Position numbers and translations under genes: made by a program
Source: Rhabdophis nuchalis
Taxonomy: Eukaryota > Chordata > Lepidosauria > Squamata > Natricidae
Assembly: GCA_039707465.1 (NCBI GenBank)
Contig: CM077643.1
Location: forward strand, 200,409,605-200,473,604
DNA length: 64,000 nt
Direction of reading: 5' to 3'
Notes under the pieces: model-generated
Told to the model about the DNA's origin: nothing
The model's database searches: none
The model's input: only the letters and a program-made list of their open reading frames with translations
Part shown: one piece after another, positions 20,836 to 32,795 of the stretch
How positions within the stretch are numbered: position 1 is the first letter of the stretch
How the letters are laid out: the number at the start of each line of letters is the position of its first letter

Positions 20836-23808
20836 TTCATTTCATTTCATTTATTCGACTTATTAACCACCCCCTCTCCCCAAAGGGACTCGGGGCGGTG
20901 CACAGGCAAATATAAAAATACATCACAATAAATACATAAATACATTAAAACTATATTAAATTACACCCTGTGCTAAAAACTACCCCATTAAAATCCCTAA
21001 AGCCCAATTTAAAATTTCTCTACTAAACAACTAAAGCTAAAAATGGTAGGTTAGGCCAGGCCGGCCTGTTGGAAAAAGTAGGTTTTTAGTTGCTGACGGA
21101 AGGAGCGGAGGTCCGGGATAGATCTAAGTTCGGGGGGTAGGTCGTTCCAGAGGGTCGGACCCGCCACAGAGAAGGCCCTTCCCCTGGGCGTCACCCGCTG
21201 GCATTGCCTAGTGGATGGCACCCGGAGAAGCCCCTCTCTGTGGGAGCGAATCGGCCGAAGGGATGTATGGGGTAGGATGCGATCCCGCAGATAACTAGGT
21301 CCCATGCCATGGAGCGCTTTGAAGATGGTAACCAGCACCTTGAAGCGCAACCGAAAGACCACAGGCAGCCAGTGCAGCTTGCGCAGGAGTGGTGTTATGT
21401 GGGAATACCTAGAGGTACCCAATATTGCCCGCACGGCTGCATTCTGAACTAGCTGTAGTCTTCGGGTGCACCTCAAGGGGAGCCCCATGTAGAGAGCGTT
21501 ACAGTAGTCCAGATGGGATGTCACGAGGGCATGAGTGACTGTGCGAAGGGCGTCCCGGTCCAATAGGGGCCGCAACTGGCGTACCAGGCGAACCTGGTAG
21601 AATGCCCCCCTGGCCATGGCTGTCACATGGTCTTCTAAAGACAGCCGGGTATCCAGGAGGACCCCCAAGTTGCGTGCCCGATCCACGGGGGCTAGATGTT
21701 CGCCCCCTATGGCCAGTGATGGAATCAACTAGTTGAACCGGGGCGCCGGAAACCACAGCCACTCGGTCTTGGACGGGTTGAGCTTGAGTCTGTTCCTTCC
21801 CATCCAGATCCGCACGGCTTCCAAACACCGGGACATCACTTCGACGGCATCGTTGGGGTGGTTTGGGGTAGATACGTACAGCTGGGTGTCATCAGCGTAC
21901 AGATGGTATTCTACCCCAAAACCACGGATGATCTCGCCCAGTGGCTTCATATATGTGTTGAACAGGAGCGGCGAGAGGACCGACCCCTGTGGCACCCCAC
22001 AAGTGAGTGGCCTCGAGGCTGACCTCTGCCCCCGTCAACACAAATTGCACTCGACCGGAGAGGTAGGAGGAGAACCACCGCAAAACGGTGCCCCTCACCC
22101 CCAACCCCTCCAGCCGATGCAATAGGATACCATGGTCGATGGTATCAAAAGCCGCCGAGAGGTCTAATAGGACCAGGATGGAGGAACAACCCCCATCTCT
22201 GGCCCTTCAGAGATCATCCACCAACGCGACCAATGCCGTCTCCGTGCTGTGACCGGGCCAGAAGCCGGATTGGCGCGGGTCCAGATAATCAATTTCCTCC
22301 AAGTGACGTGGAAACTGTTGTGCCACCACACTCTCAACAACCTTTGCCAAAAAGCAAAGGTTGGAGATGGGACGATAGTTAGCTAACAAAGCTGGGTCCA
22401 GGGAAAGCTTCTTGAGGAGGGGCCTCACCACCACCTCTTTCAAGACGGCCGGCAAGAACCCCTCACTCAAAGAAGCGTTGACTAACTCCTGGAGCCAGCC
22501 TCGTGTCACCTCCCAGGATGCCAGTACAAGCCAGGAGGGACACGGGTCCAATAAACATGTGGTGGCTCTCAGTCGCCTACGTAACCTGTCCATATCTTCG
22601 GAAGTAACAGAGTCAAACTCCTCCCATGGATGTATCTCAAGACCTGCCTCCGGCATTCCCTCTAGACCATTTTCAATGGAGACCATCTCGTTCCGAATCT
22701 GAACGATTTTATCCAGCAGATACTCTCCAAATTCCTCTGCTCTGCCCTGCAGAGGGGCTTCCCGCGGCCTCTGTTGAAGGAGGGAGCGGGTTACCCCAAA
22801 CAGGGTGGCAGGGCGGTTATCTGCGGACGCGATAAGAGTGGCACAATACTGACGCTTGGCCACTCTTAATGCCACAAGATAAGTCCTCAAATGGGCTCTC
22901 ACCTGTGTTCGGTCAGATTCAGACCGTGTGGATCTCCACCTACTCTCTAGGCGTCTCTTACGGCGTTTCATCTCCCTCAGCCCCTCAGTGAACCAAGGAG
23001 CCTGGGTGACTCGACGCCGTATGAGAGGCCGCATGGGCGCGACCCGATCCAAGGCACCCGTGGCTGCAGTATTCCATGCGGTCACTAGGTTCTCCATCGG
23101 GGCGTGGGTCAGAGCCACAGGTAATGGCCCAAGCTCAGGTTCCATCAGGCGCCTGGGGCGGAACCATCTAGCTTCTGGTTCCGCCTCCCCGCAGTGAGGT
23201 GCAGCGGTGGGAAAGTCGAGCCGGAGAAGTGAGTGATCTATCCATGACAAGGGCATGATGGCTAAATCCCCTATACCCAGATCACTTGTCCACTGACCAG
23301 AGACAAAAATTAAATCCAGCGTGTGTCCTCCCATGTGTGTGGGGCCCTGAATTACCTGGGTCAGGTCCATGGCCGCCATAGAGACCATGAACTCCCGAGC
23401 TGCCTCAGATGATTCGCCCGCTGATGGCAGGTTGAAGTCCCCCAAGACTGCAAGTCTGGGAGTCTCCACCGCCACCCCGGCAACCACCTCGAGGAGCTTG
23501 GGCAGGGCTGCTGTTACGTAGCGAGGAGCCAGGTACACAATTAGCACGCCCAACTGCCTCCCTAGGCCCCACCTCACGCAGAGGAACTCACAGCCGGTGG
23601 TCTGTGGTACAGTGGTCTCTCTCGGCTCAAGACCTTCCTTAACAATGACCGCTACCCCCCCACCCCTGCCTCGGGCCCGCGGCTGATGAAATGCACGGTA
23701 TCGTGGTGGGCACATTTCCCCCCCTCGCGGCCCAACCAGGTCTCCGTGATTCCCACCAGGTCCGGGTCCCCCTCCAACACCAAGTCGTTAATGAGGGGGG
23801 CTTTGTTA
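20836..23808 (-). mobile_element. L2-clade LINE copy 4, 5'-truncated, inside a MITE
   Basis: A minus-strand L2 with a TGAAA pentamer tail (TTTCA on the plus strand, about 20831-20852) and a 5' end inside the endonuclease start (VNKAPLIN..., about 23808). The 3' UTR has the shared CCCCAAAGGGACTCGGGGCGG block. The flanking DNA on both sides belongs to one MITE, so the L2 inserted into it. The frame is broken by two nonsense changes and some small indels. Confidence 0.92.
21051..23790 (-). pseudogene. L2 ORF2 (endonuclease-RT), nonsense and frameshift broken
   Basis: From 23715 to 22207 there are 502 open codons covering CPPRYRAFHQPRA, the endonuclease (VLGDFNLPSAG; SWIDHSLLRLDF), the linker and RT NYRPISNL up to ALVALVDDL. 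There the tryptophan codon is TGA (about 22205). Small indels near 22040 separate motif A from [13 protein letters not shown], where the usual GVPQG has changed. YADDTQLYV is intact. A TAG replaces glutamine after APRFN at 21729, and the same frame continues for 225 codons to the natural end FFQQAGLA at 21051. Confidence 0.88.
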
Positions 23809-23848
23809 ACCCATTTTGTTTTGTTTTAACCCATTTTGTTTTGTTTTG
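23807..23848. repeat. Two 21-bp tandem units at L2 5' junction
   Basis: The unit TAACCCATTTTGTTTTGTTTT occurs twice in tandem exactly where the L2 5' end meets the MITE. It resembles the adjoining MITE sequence TTTTGCCCCATTTTA, so it probably formed from target sequence during integration. Confidence 0.7.
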
Positions 23849-23975
23849 CCCCATTTTATGTCTTTTCTTGCCACGGTTAAGTGCACCACTGCAGTTGTTA
23901 GGTTAGTAACACATTTAAGTGAATCTGTCTTTCTCATTGACTTTGATTGTCAGAAGGTTGCAAAAGGGGATCCCA
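23849..23975 (+). mobile_element. TA-flanked MITE, right part after L2 interruption
   Basis: This matches, in inverse orientation, the interior of the element at 30169-30545: shared words include GTTAAGTGAATC, the CATTGACTTTG block and GTCAGAAGGTTGC. It continues the piece at 20759-20835. The far end of the MITE is not present, so the copy was already incomplete or has since been lost on that side. Confidence 0.75.
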
Positions 23976-25077
23976 TGAGCGTGCACATGCACATACAGCA
24001 GCCTCCGGCCATGCAGTCCAGCAAAGCAAAGGAACAAGGGAATGAGTCCATGAAGCAAGGAACAAACAATGAGTCCACGAAGTAAGGAATATGGCATTCA
24101 GTCCACAAAGCAAGGAAGAAACAAGTAGTCCTGCAAACTCCAAATGTCTGTACTGGCACACCAAATTCTACAAATTCAACATTTGTTCCTAACAAATGCC
24201 CTCCACCCACCCACCCAGCACTTTCTTAAACTTCAGTCCCCAGGTGTCCCTTGTGAAGAGGGGTGGGGCACTCCCCTCCCGACTTGTCAGGTCAGTCTGT
24301 GCTGTTCCCACCTTCTCCCTATTCTCTGTGCACAAGGATCAGGAGAGGGTGGGCCTTGCTTGTCGCCTAATCTCCATCGCTCCTCCTTTCCACTGCTTGC
24401 CCTCTCTCAATTATCCTGCACCTGTACCTCCCTGCTAACAAGCCGTCCCAATCCAGAGAGGCCCTGGCCTGCCTCATCCTGCTCCTCCCCTCATTCTTCC
24501 GAAGCCAACGAAGCTGACCACTTGATCTCTGTCAGCTCCAGCTCCAGCTCATCCTCCTTTTCAGATTCAGCTCCGATGGGCATGACAGATTGTAAGCTTG
24601 TGCAAAGTATTTTATTTGTTTTATAATCTAGAGATATGCCAAATTATCATAAGTATAAAAAAGGGCGGGGGATTGGGAACATAATAATAGAGTTAATACT
24701 GATAATTTGGTCTAAATTATAATATTAAACAGTATGTTCAGAATTGTAAGTTCTCAAGCAAAAACTCTGAATACAAGTTAAAATATAAGCAAAGTCATTA
24801 ATACATTGGGAGATGGAGGAGAGGGGGAGGCAGAGGTAAGGAGGGAGAAAAGAGACTGCTTTTGTGAATAAATTCCCAAATATTTTTTTTTCCTGAATGG
24901 GTATTTCTATAGGAAAACTTGGAATCTGCAATTCAATTTATCATCTAAAATTTCAACAGTTTTAATTACAATTGTATTTCATTTGCTATAGTGTTGATGT
25001 TTGCATTGTCTATTCAAGTTGGGGTTTTTTTGTGGGGGAGGTATATTCAATCATTTAAAATAGTTTAACCAAAACCA
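23976..25077. other. Intergenic sequence with a degenerate 28-bp tandem repeat
   Basis: Between about 24045 and 24131 three to four imperfect units of roughly 28 bp repeat the pattern GAGTCCACGAAGCAAGGAA. The following C-rich block (24190-24600) is repeat-like but I could not assign it to a family. No gene seen. Confidence 0.45.
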
Positions 25078-25304
25078 CAGTAGTCAACCTGGTCCCTACC
25101 GCCCACTAGTGGGCGTTCCAGCTTTCATGGTAGGCAGTAGGGGTTTTGTCCGATACTGAAGCACTTTCCTTTTTAAAAAAATATTAATTGACTTCCCTAC
25201 TTTATAAATCACCATTATTGTGGAACTGGTGGGCGGTTAGAAAACTGTACTACTAACAGAGATACAAAAGTGGGTGGTAGGTATAAAAAGGTTGACTACC
25301 CCTG
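25078..25304 (+). mobile_element. Non-autonomous hAT-like element (227 bp)
   Basis: The left end CAGTAGTCAACCTGG and the right end GGTTGACTACCCCTG are inverted repeats; both run into ACCGCCCAC/GTGGGTGGT-type sub-terminal blocks. Flanking 8-mers caaaacca and gtgtaaca are poorly matched, so the copy is old or its boundaries have eroded. No coding capacity. Confidence 0.75.
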
Positions 25305-25663
25305 GTGTAACATATGGGTGTGGAAGGTGTCATTACACAGTTTAAACATTAGGTGGCCCTGTACTTGATGGAGAAAGGAATATCCTATGGGAATTACGGT
25401 AAAAGAGAGCCATAAAATTCTTGTTTTCCTCCGGGTGGATGGATTTTTCACTTCTCCGTGATATCTCAGGGAGCTCAATAGGACATCTTCATTTTAAAAA
25501 ACAAACTAGTCATATTTCCCAAAACAAAATTAATGTTTTGGATTGTCAATGATTGTCTCAGAAACAGAAATCTACACAAATACTTCAGACTCCAAGTTAA
25601 GGTGACAAGAAAGCCCTAGGTGAAAACAAAGGGAAGCATTCAGTAAAAAGAGTTTCCCTATAG
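25305..25663. other. Unique intergenic sequence
   Basis: No gene or repeat recognised between two hAT-like elements. Confidence 0.45.
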
Positions 25664-25798
25664 CAGGGGTCTGCAAAGTTGTCTCTTTTAAGACTGGTGG
25701 ACTTCAACTCCCAGAATTCCCCAGCCAGCATAGCTGGCTGGGGAATTGTGGGAGTTGAAGTCCACCAGTCTTAAAAGAGACAACTTTGCAGACCCCTG
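25664..25798. mobile_element. Palindromic hAT MITE (135 bp)
   Basis: It runs from CAGGGGTCTGCAAAGTTG to its complement and is nearly a perfect palindrome, with GCTGGCTGGGG at the centre. A perfect 8-bp duplication, ccctatag, flanks it at 25656-25663 and 25799-25806. Confidence 0.95.
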
Positions 25799-26404
25799 CC
25801 CTATAGCATCACTGAAAGAGAAGCAGGTTTTTACAAAGATGCAAAAAAAAAAGGAGGGGGGACAAATTTACAAAGCCATCAACTGCTTAGATTGTATTTG
25901 CCACAAGTTATAAATACCGGTATTCATTGAATTATTTCATTCAACAGCAAGGTCAGCCTGGAGAACGTAACTTGCACTGCAGTTGCTAAGCAGCTTCAGG
26001 AACAGTTAATGGGAATCGAGCTGTAGGATCTGTGTGCACTGAGGTATAAAAACCTAACCCTGAGACCCTGAAGTCAGCCACAGATGGATTAAGGTGTTTT
26101 TCCCCCAGCTTCTTTATTAATTAACTTGATTTAAAAATATCTGCATAGGTCCGACAGCAGAAATGCTATAATATTCACTGAGAATTATTTTTCCAAAGGA
26201 CTTTTTCTTTTCTTTTTTTTAAAAAAAAGTGTTCCAGTATTTTTGGAAGTGTCCTTGACATCAATGTAAGGTCAAATTCCAAAGGGCTTCCATCTTCTGT
26301 GGAACTTCCTTTCAAACAACAACAAAAATCCTCTATCAAATTGGGACTTGGTGCATTATGCTACCTTTTGCTGCTTTTATGTTAGTTTTAAGGTTGTTTT
26401 ACTG
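25799..26404. other. Unique intergenic sequence
   Basis: No gene or known repeat recognised. Confidence 0.45.
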
Positions 26405-26560
26405 CAGGGGTGTCAAACTCAATTTCATTGAGGGCCACATTAGGGTTGTGTTTAATCTTGGAGGGTGTAGCTGGGGGCGTGGTCAGGGTGGGCGTGGCCA
26501 GGATGCGCATGACAGCACAGCCTCCTGCCGCACTCTGCCAGCCAAAATGGGGCGCAGGGG
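26405..26560 (+). mobile_element. hAT element, 5' fragment (TGTCAAACTC family)
   Basis: It starts CAGGGGTGTCAAACTC and continues ATTTCATTGAGGGCCACAT, as in the longer copy at 50930. No matching right end was found, so it appears 3'-truncated; the stated end is approximate. The eight bases before it, ttttactg, have TA at the centre like the other members. Confidence 0.6.
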
Positions 26561-27463
26561 TTAATTACAAATTGTGGATTTTGCTTTGTGAATCCAGATC
26601 CAGCAAGGGGTGTGAACTGCACAGAAAATATATTTTTGTTTAGTTATGAAGAAATATCCCCCAAAGTCATATGTAGACTAAATATAGACTGACTTTTAGC
26701 TACACACCTTCCCAGCAAACAGCAAATTTTGAAGTCCAGGTAAAGAGGATTCATTTTAGGACAAGTAGCCACAGTTTGCATGTTAGGAATTCTGGGAAAC
26801 TCTGTATTTTAAAGAACATTTGAGGGAGGGGTGCAGAATAGCCCTTATCTGCCTGAGGCTGTAGAGACCAGGCACCAATCAAAACACTTTTTGTGAAGCA
26901 ACTGATCAACACAGACAGGGTAAGCCACTAATATATGAAAATAAGAGCAAACTCCATTCCCTTCTAGTACTGATAATGTTGCCTAGTTTGGTAATGACAC
27001 ATCAGCAAGAAAACCATCAAGCTCAGAGAGCACCAAGGATCCCACAGTTCAACCCAGAGCTACAAATATTTTCTTCTATCGATAAACACTTTTTGGTTAG
27101 AGGGACTCTTATATGAGATGGCTCCCAGTGGATTTCATTCCGAATTTTGATATGATTTCTGTAAATAAGGAATATAGAATTATAATGGCTGAGGCTTTGA
27201 TTCTTCATACATAAAAAATACAAAGCTAAGGGATAAACAAATAAAAAACATATTTGAAAAAAGAAAAGGCTCAGGAAAGAAAAAGAGTGAAAGTGTAAGA
27301 AAGAAATAGGAAAAGAAGGAAAACCAAAAAAGAATGACTTCCAACTTTCTTTGGTAAATATATAAGTAAAAAATATATCAAATTCTTACTCTAAGATTAT
27401 GCGTGCAGTGTATACCTGTTATAGGATAATTCAAGTCACAATTGTGAAGAGAGAAGCTACATG
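26561..27463. other. Unique intergenic sequence
   Basis: No gene seen. Confidence 0.45.
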
Positions 27464-27499
27464 TTGTTGTTGTTGTTGTTGTTGTTGTTATTATTATTA

Positions 27500-27532
<33 letters not shown>
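27464..27532. repeat. GTT/ATT microsatellite
   Basis: About nine GTT units pass into ATT units with one GTT interruption. No LINE 3' end was recognised on either side. Confidence 0.95.
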
Positions 27533-28517
27533 GCGATGTCTGGCTCAAAAAATACCATTATATACATAAATTGAGTCATTCTCGTAGTTCTAAAGATTGC
27601 TTTCCACACTCATTTAGGATCCAAATTGAAAGCTTCCATCCAGTTCTATTGACAATACTTAAGAGCAGTCAAAAAGTTCAGTGTGATTATTTACCCACCC
27701 CTGTTGTCTATCCATCTTCCCTGACTTCCAGGTCAGAAATTGAGTTTTTGTTCTTTGTTTTAAAGCTTTAGACTTAAACCCCCTGCAATCAATCTCTTCC
27801 ATACCTTTTCATCACCAGCAATCAAAAACTCAAGAGATTACCAGCTACCTTCAGGCAATCCACTAAAATCCAGAATAGAAAAGCAGCTACCTCGTCTTTC
27901 CATTTCTTTCACTCTAGTCTTTAATTTTCCACACCCAGGTAGTGACATGTAATCATGTGCCGCTTCAGACTCTCGAATCCTTGCCAAAAACCATTTTTCA
28001 GTTTTGATATTGTGAATTACTTGAAGGAAAACAAGTTTATAGTTTGTGCCTGATCCCTGTACCCTCCCTGAACTATGGTCAATAGACCTAAACAATACTA
28101 CGTAAGCGAGTCTGGTATTAGTGACTGAGATAATGAATGAAACTTGAACTGGATTCAAGTCATCCTCCACCACAGAAACACACTTGTGGAGGGGGAGGGC
28201 TGTGAGGCTTCCTTTTTCAACCTAATCTACTTCACCTGGTTGTTGCTGTAGAAATAGAATGAAGGACCATCCCTGTATAAACTGCCTTGAAAAACAGGAT
28301 AAAAGGCAGGATTCAGAAAATGGAATGAAATGGCTATAATGCCTGACATTTCTGCCCAGCAGTACATAAGGCTAAAACCTCTTGGGAGGTGGGGAAAACT
28401 AAGCCATTAGTGGGTGCTTATGGGGCTAGGCAGAGAAGGCTTCCCCCAGTGCACATGTGGGGGTGAGGATGGAGTCATCTCAAACTGTGAGATGGATTGC
28501 AAATAAATTTGATTAAC
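27533..28517. other. Unique intergenic sequence
   Basis: No gene recognised. Confidence 0.45.
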
Positions 28518-28925
28518 AACAACAACAACAACAACAGCAATGATGATGTTATCTGGATAGTGGACGTGGCAGTACCTGGAGGCAACAAAATAAAAGAGAA
28601 AGAGCTGGCGAAGATCACAATATATAAAGATCTGCAAGAAGAAATAGAATGACTGTGGTAGAAGCAAGCAAAGGTAGTCCCATTAAATCATAGGCTCCTT
28701 GGGGACAATCTAAAAACAACTAGAGCACCACTTGAACATCATTAGCATTGACAAATTCACCATCACTCAATTGCAAAAGGCAGCTTTACTCAGAAGAGCA
28801 TACAACCTGCGGACGATATCTGTAATACCATCAAACATCCACATCTGCCTTTCCCAGGTCCTTGGAAAGGATTTGACTGATAGACGAAACTGCCAAATCC
28901 AGTCTGAACATCTGTCTATGTGATG
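28518..28925 (+). mobile_element. LINE 3' remnant (possibly R4/Dong-like)
   Basis: Translation gives WIVDVAVPGGNKIKEKELAK and YKDLQEEIE, then with frame changes QLQKAALLRRAYNLR. The spacing VDVAVPG ... EKELEKI ... YQDL, followed by a conserved LLGTAHILR-like motif, is typical of the C-terminal part of certain site-preferring LINEs that I associate with the R4/Dong group. The fragment has several stops, an AAC microsatellite at its left border (28518-28537) and an AAT-type tail at the right. The family name is from memory and less certain than the LINE origin. Confidence 0.5.
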
Positions 28926-29574
28926 AATCATAATAATAATAGTGGAGTGGAGTGTAACATCTCTAGCTCAGTTTTCCAGGCTGTGAGCAATAGCTCCCTG
29001 CCTTAAGTTTACACACTTATGCTTCTGGCTGACGTCACTACATACTCTTAGTAGGATAGCGCTGATGCCCCTTTGTCCACATAATGTGTGAATGTCCTTG
29101 GGGGAAGAGATGCTGCCTAGGAAAAAAAAATCAGACAAGAGAGGCAGGAGCCTGCAGTTGTTAAGGGTCAGCGAAATAAAGTTAGGAAGGATCTGTCCTA
29201 ATGGATCAAACTGTTAAAAGTATAATAGGAAGTTTGTGCTTCCCCGGTTTGCAAGATTCTAATAACGTAGCCTTACAGTAAAGTACAATTAGTTCATCTT
29301 GTCATATCCTATCTGTTTTAACGGACTGACAGGCCCTCTAAGTATGCTGCCACCATGTCTTATTGAAGGTCATCAGAAAGGCTGACTCGATAATGACTAG
29401 AATGCCATTTACAGCAGGAGGAATTGACTTTTGCTTTGCTATGTTAACCATGGGAAAGAAAACTGACCCCAAGTAAGCCTAGTAAAATAGATACAAATCT
29501 AGAGACTGCCTGTCTTTGAACTTTTTGTGGAGAGTATCAAATTTCTATCCTAGTATTTGTGACATATTTTAGGG
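28926..29574. other. Unique intergenic sequence
   Basis: No gene or repeat recognised. Confidence 0.45.
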
Positions 29575-30069
29575 CAGTGATGGTGAGCCTTTTTTGGCTC
29601 ATGTGCCAAAAGCGGGGGGAGCGCAAGGGAGGTATAGTGCATGGGTGTGCCATACCCATAATTCTATGCACACGACACCACCGCGTATGCGTGCATGGCC
29701 AGCACTCCCCCCCCATTTTGACATGCTTTTTTCACACTCCCCAGGCTCCAGAAGCTTTATAGGAGCCTGGGGAGGATGAAAACAGCCTCCCCCCCGCCCG
29801 GAGGCACTCCAGAGGCTTCCCTAAACCCTCCAGAGTGCGAAAAACTGGAAGTTCCGGTTTGCTCGTAGGGCCGATTTTAGCCCTCCAGAGCCTTCAGGAA
29901 GCTTCAGGAAGCTTCCCTAAAGGCTCTGGAGGCCAAAAAAATGACCCTGCAAGAAAACCGGAAGTCACTTCGTAGGGTTTGGCCAGCTGACAGGGCAACG
30001 CCTCATGTACCATGACAAATGGCTCTGTGTGCCAACTGTGGCACACATGCCATAGGTTAGCCATCACAG
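29575..30069 (+). mobile_element. Non-autonomous hAT element (GATGGTGAGCC family)
   Basis: It begins CAGTGATGGTGAGCCTTTTT and ends TTAGCCATCACAG, with 8-mers ttttaggg (29567-29574) and ttctaggg (30070-30077), 7 of 8 identical. The interior repeats the CCCCAGGCTCC and GGAGCCTGGGGAGG arms seen in the element at 3829. It is 495 bp with no transposase. Confidence 0.92.
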
Positions 30070-30168
30070 TTCTAGGGGATAAAATGGTTAGAGTTACAGT
30101 ATGTTTCTTTAAGTGGTAAGACTGAAGAACAATGGAGAACATTTTGGTGGCCAAGGATTTTGATAACG

Positions 30169-30545
30169 CTGCTAGTCGTCAACTTACAACAGTTCCTTTA
30201 GTGACCGCTCAAAGTCACAACAGCACTGAAAAGTGACTTATGACCATTTTTCATGACCATTGCACCATCCCCATGGTCACATGATTGAAATTCAGACGCT
30301 TGGCACTGACTCATGTTTATGACGATTGAAGTATCCCTGGGGTCATGTGATCACCTTTTGTAACCTTCTGATAGCAAAGTCAATGGGGAAGCCAGATTCA
30401 TTTAACAACCATATTACTAATTTAACAACTGCAACGATTCACTCAACAATCATGGAAAGAAATAGGCCAAAACTCACTTAACAAATGTTTCATTTAGAAA
30501 GACAAATTTTGGGCTCAGTTGTGGTCATAAGTTGAGGACTACCTG
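30169..30545 (+). mobile_element. TA-flanked MITE (377 bp)
   Basis: The right end is GTCATAAGTTGAGGACTACCTG followed by TA, and the left end is a degraded inverted copy (GCTAGTCGTCAACTTAC). The same family was interrupted by L2 copy 4 at 20759 and 23849. TA at the border points to a mariner/pogo-type transposase supplied in trans. No coding sequence. Confidence 0.8.
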
Positions 30546-30591
30546 TATTGAGGAAGAAAAATCAGAGTTACATCTTCTGATCCCATTAGAT

Positions 30592-30839
30592 CAGTGGTGA
30601 GTTGCAGGTGGTACCGGAACCTGCCCAGGGCATCGGGTACTGTTCCGGTATGGTGCTCTGGAGGGCCAACTTGTCTGCCTGTCTTTAAAGTCTTCGGCAC
30701 TTTCGTGCACGCGCACAGTGTGTACAGCTCCTGCGCAACGCTCCGCCGAGCAGCTGGAGCATCGCGGAGGCGTCGCTGGATGGTAAGACGCATGCGCACA
30801 CTGCGCACATCCATGTGAACAACACCAGGCAGCTACACA
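30592..30839 (+). mobile_element. hAT-like element, related to the one at 1-175
   Basis: It starts CAGTGGTGAGTTGCAGGTGG; 8-mers cattagat (30584-30591) and aattagat (30840-30847) flank it, 7 of 8 identical with TA at the centre. The right end lacks an obvious inverted repeat, so the boundary relies on the duplication. The interior is GC-rich with several CpG-containing words, unlike the AT-rich surroundings. Confidence 0.6.
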
Positions 30840-31525
30840 AATTAGATAGACAGATACAGACAGACAATATATTAAACAGAGGATTGATGTAAAGTAGTTA
30901 GATGTACATCACATATACTGGGCTTTTGTATATAAAGCTTAGTTAGGAGCCCACCTAAATAGCATAAACCTTTCCAAAGTGGAGATGTTGCAAAGCTTCT
31001 AACAGGCTAAGGATAATATTTTTAACTGTTGAGAAAAAAAACCCATGATTATTTCATTTATATAGATAGCTGATGTCCAAGTTTCCATCTTACAATGGAT
31101 AGGAGCTCAGATAACTCAGTATTAAATACTTGTTTTCTGACCATTGCTTTAGCCCCTCTCAAATCCCAAGAGAAATGAAAATCAAGTAAAAAGCTTAGTT
31201 ATCTAGTTCCTCTTCAACAGCTGCTTTTCCAGTGGTTTAATTCCATCTTGAAATGTTTATGGTGTCATGGATTCAAAGGAGATTAGTTTAAGCCAGTAGT
31301 TTAAGAATACATCAGTATGCAGGTCTTTTGAGAGGCTATCCATAACTCCCAGCACAAGGAAGCTTTTGAAATCTACTGGACCATCCCAAATATAATTTAC
31401 TTTTTTACTATATAATATTTAGTAGTCAGTAAGCTTTCTAGATGCTGGTGTGCATACTATTTCAGCAACTTTAACTTAAATGCAGTCAGGATAAAATTAC
31501 CACCTAAAGAAGCATAGGCCTAGTG
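30840..31525. other. Unique intergenic sequence
   Basis: No gene or repeat recognised. Confidence 0.45.
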
Positions 31526-31652
31526 CAGGGCTGTCAAACTCCTGGCCTGAGGACCAGATGTGTCACGCGCTGGCCATGCCCACAGCTAGTTTAGTGAAAG
31601 GGAGAAAAGTTCTGATATGTCATGTGACAATGCCATGAGTTTGACACCCCTG
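31526..31652 (+). mobile_element. Short non-autonomous hAT element (TGTCAAACTC family)
   Basis: It runs from CAGGGCTGTCAAACTCC to GAGTTTGACACCCCTG. A perfect 8-bp duplication, gcctagtg, flanks it at 31518-31525 and 31653-31660. It is close in sequence to the copy at 19631. Confidence 0.95.
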
Positions 31653-32541
31653 GCCTAGTGCTTCTTGAATTCTTTTTCCCCCTGCAGACTTTACATATGT
31701 ATTCCAGGTACTGAGACATGGAAAACAATCCCAAGGCACTTGAATGTCATAGCTTGTTCCATATTATATCCAACGGAGTAATCTATCATCTTTGTCCATG
31801 CCTCATATTTGTCCATAACTTTTTTTAAAAATTTATAATTACACTAAGTTTCTCTCCAAAAATAAGAGAAGATCTGAAGCCCCCTTCTAAGGCTTCCAAA
31901 ATTGTTGAAAAGATCAGTATATGGGACCATAGCTATTGCACTGACTTGCTGGTTAATATAAGGACATTGTCTTACTTTTGGTTAAGGTTGATACTAAACA
32001 AGAGGGGAGTCAATATATAGCTTTGCTTAAAAAACTATGCAGTAGGAATTAGATGAAGGAATCCAATCCAATCAGATACATTTGTTTTGGAGATTGTATC
32101 TAACTTGCACAGAGGTGGTGTCATATATGAACTTAATTAGCAGTAACACCCATCTCTCGATAGAAAATTGTTCAGCTTTTTCTACACAGCTTGTCTCTGG
32201 GAATTGAGTTAAATGCGGACTTTGTTTTTAAAGATGACATAAATGATCCTCATGAAATACTGCAGTATTCCTTAACTCAGTAATGCAAAAATAGACATTG
32301 AGCTAGTGTTGATCTCCTTCTCCAGAGCCCAACCAGTTCCTTTGCTAAAAGGCTATTAATTTATTTTATCCAATCTAAAATATTCCCATGGAGATGACTC
32401 ACATAAGATTATTCTGATACATGGGTGCAGCTGGTTGAATCAGTTCCAAACCTCTTTTTATGGGGGATCAACAGGGAAATGTCCCTAACCTTAGAAAATT
32501 ACAGATTACAATCTAGGCACAATATAATGCAACATTCCAGT
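31653..32541. other. Unique intergenic sequence
   Basis: No gene or repeat recognised. Confidence 0.45.
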
Positions 32542-32718
32542 CAGAAGTGGGTTGCTCCCAGTTCGACCCGGATTGGTCGAACCGGTAGTGGTGGTGGCGG
32601 GAGGCTCCGCCCACCACCCAGACGCTTCTTTGTATGCACAAGAAGTCTCGCATGCAAGTATGAGTGCACGCACGAGTACAAGCAAACTGGTAGCACCAGA
32701 ATTTAAAACCAACCTCTG
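32542..32718 (+). mobile_element. hAT-like MITE (GAACCGGTAG family)
   Basis: It starts CAGAAGTGGGTTGCTCC and ends AACCAACCTCTG, with a perfect 8-bp duplication, attccagt, at 32534-32541 and 32719-32726. The duplication has no central TA, unlike the other intact hATs here, so a different transposase group probably moved it. Its relative is at 8273-8513. Confidence 0.9.
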
Positions 32719-32795
32719 ATTCCAGTCCAACAATGAATTTTGGTTGAACTAATTCAGGTAAATCAAATCCATTGCTTTTCCCATTTTTCATTGCC

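Noticed and set aside
24190..24626. A 160-codon frame with serine-rich C-terminus
   Set aside because: C-rich low-complexity sequence without a domain or splice context; probably repeat-derived.
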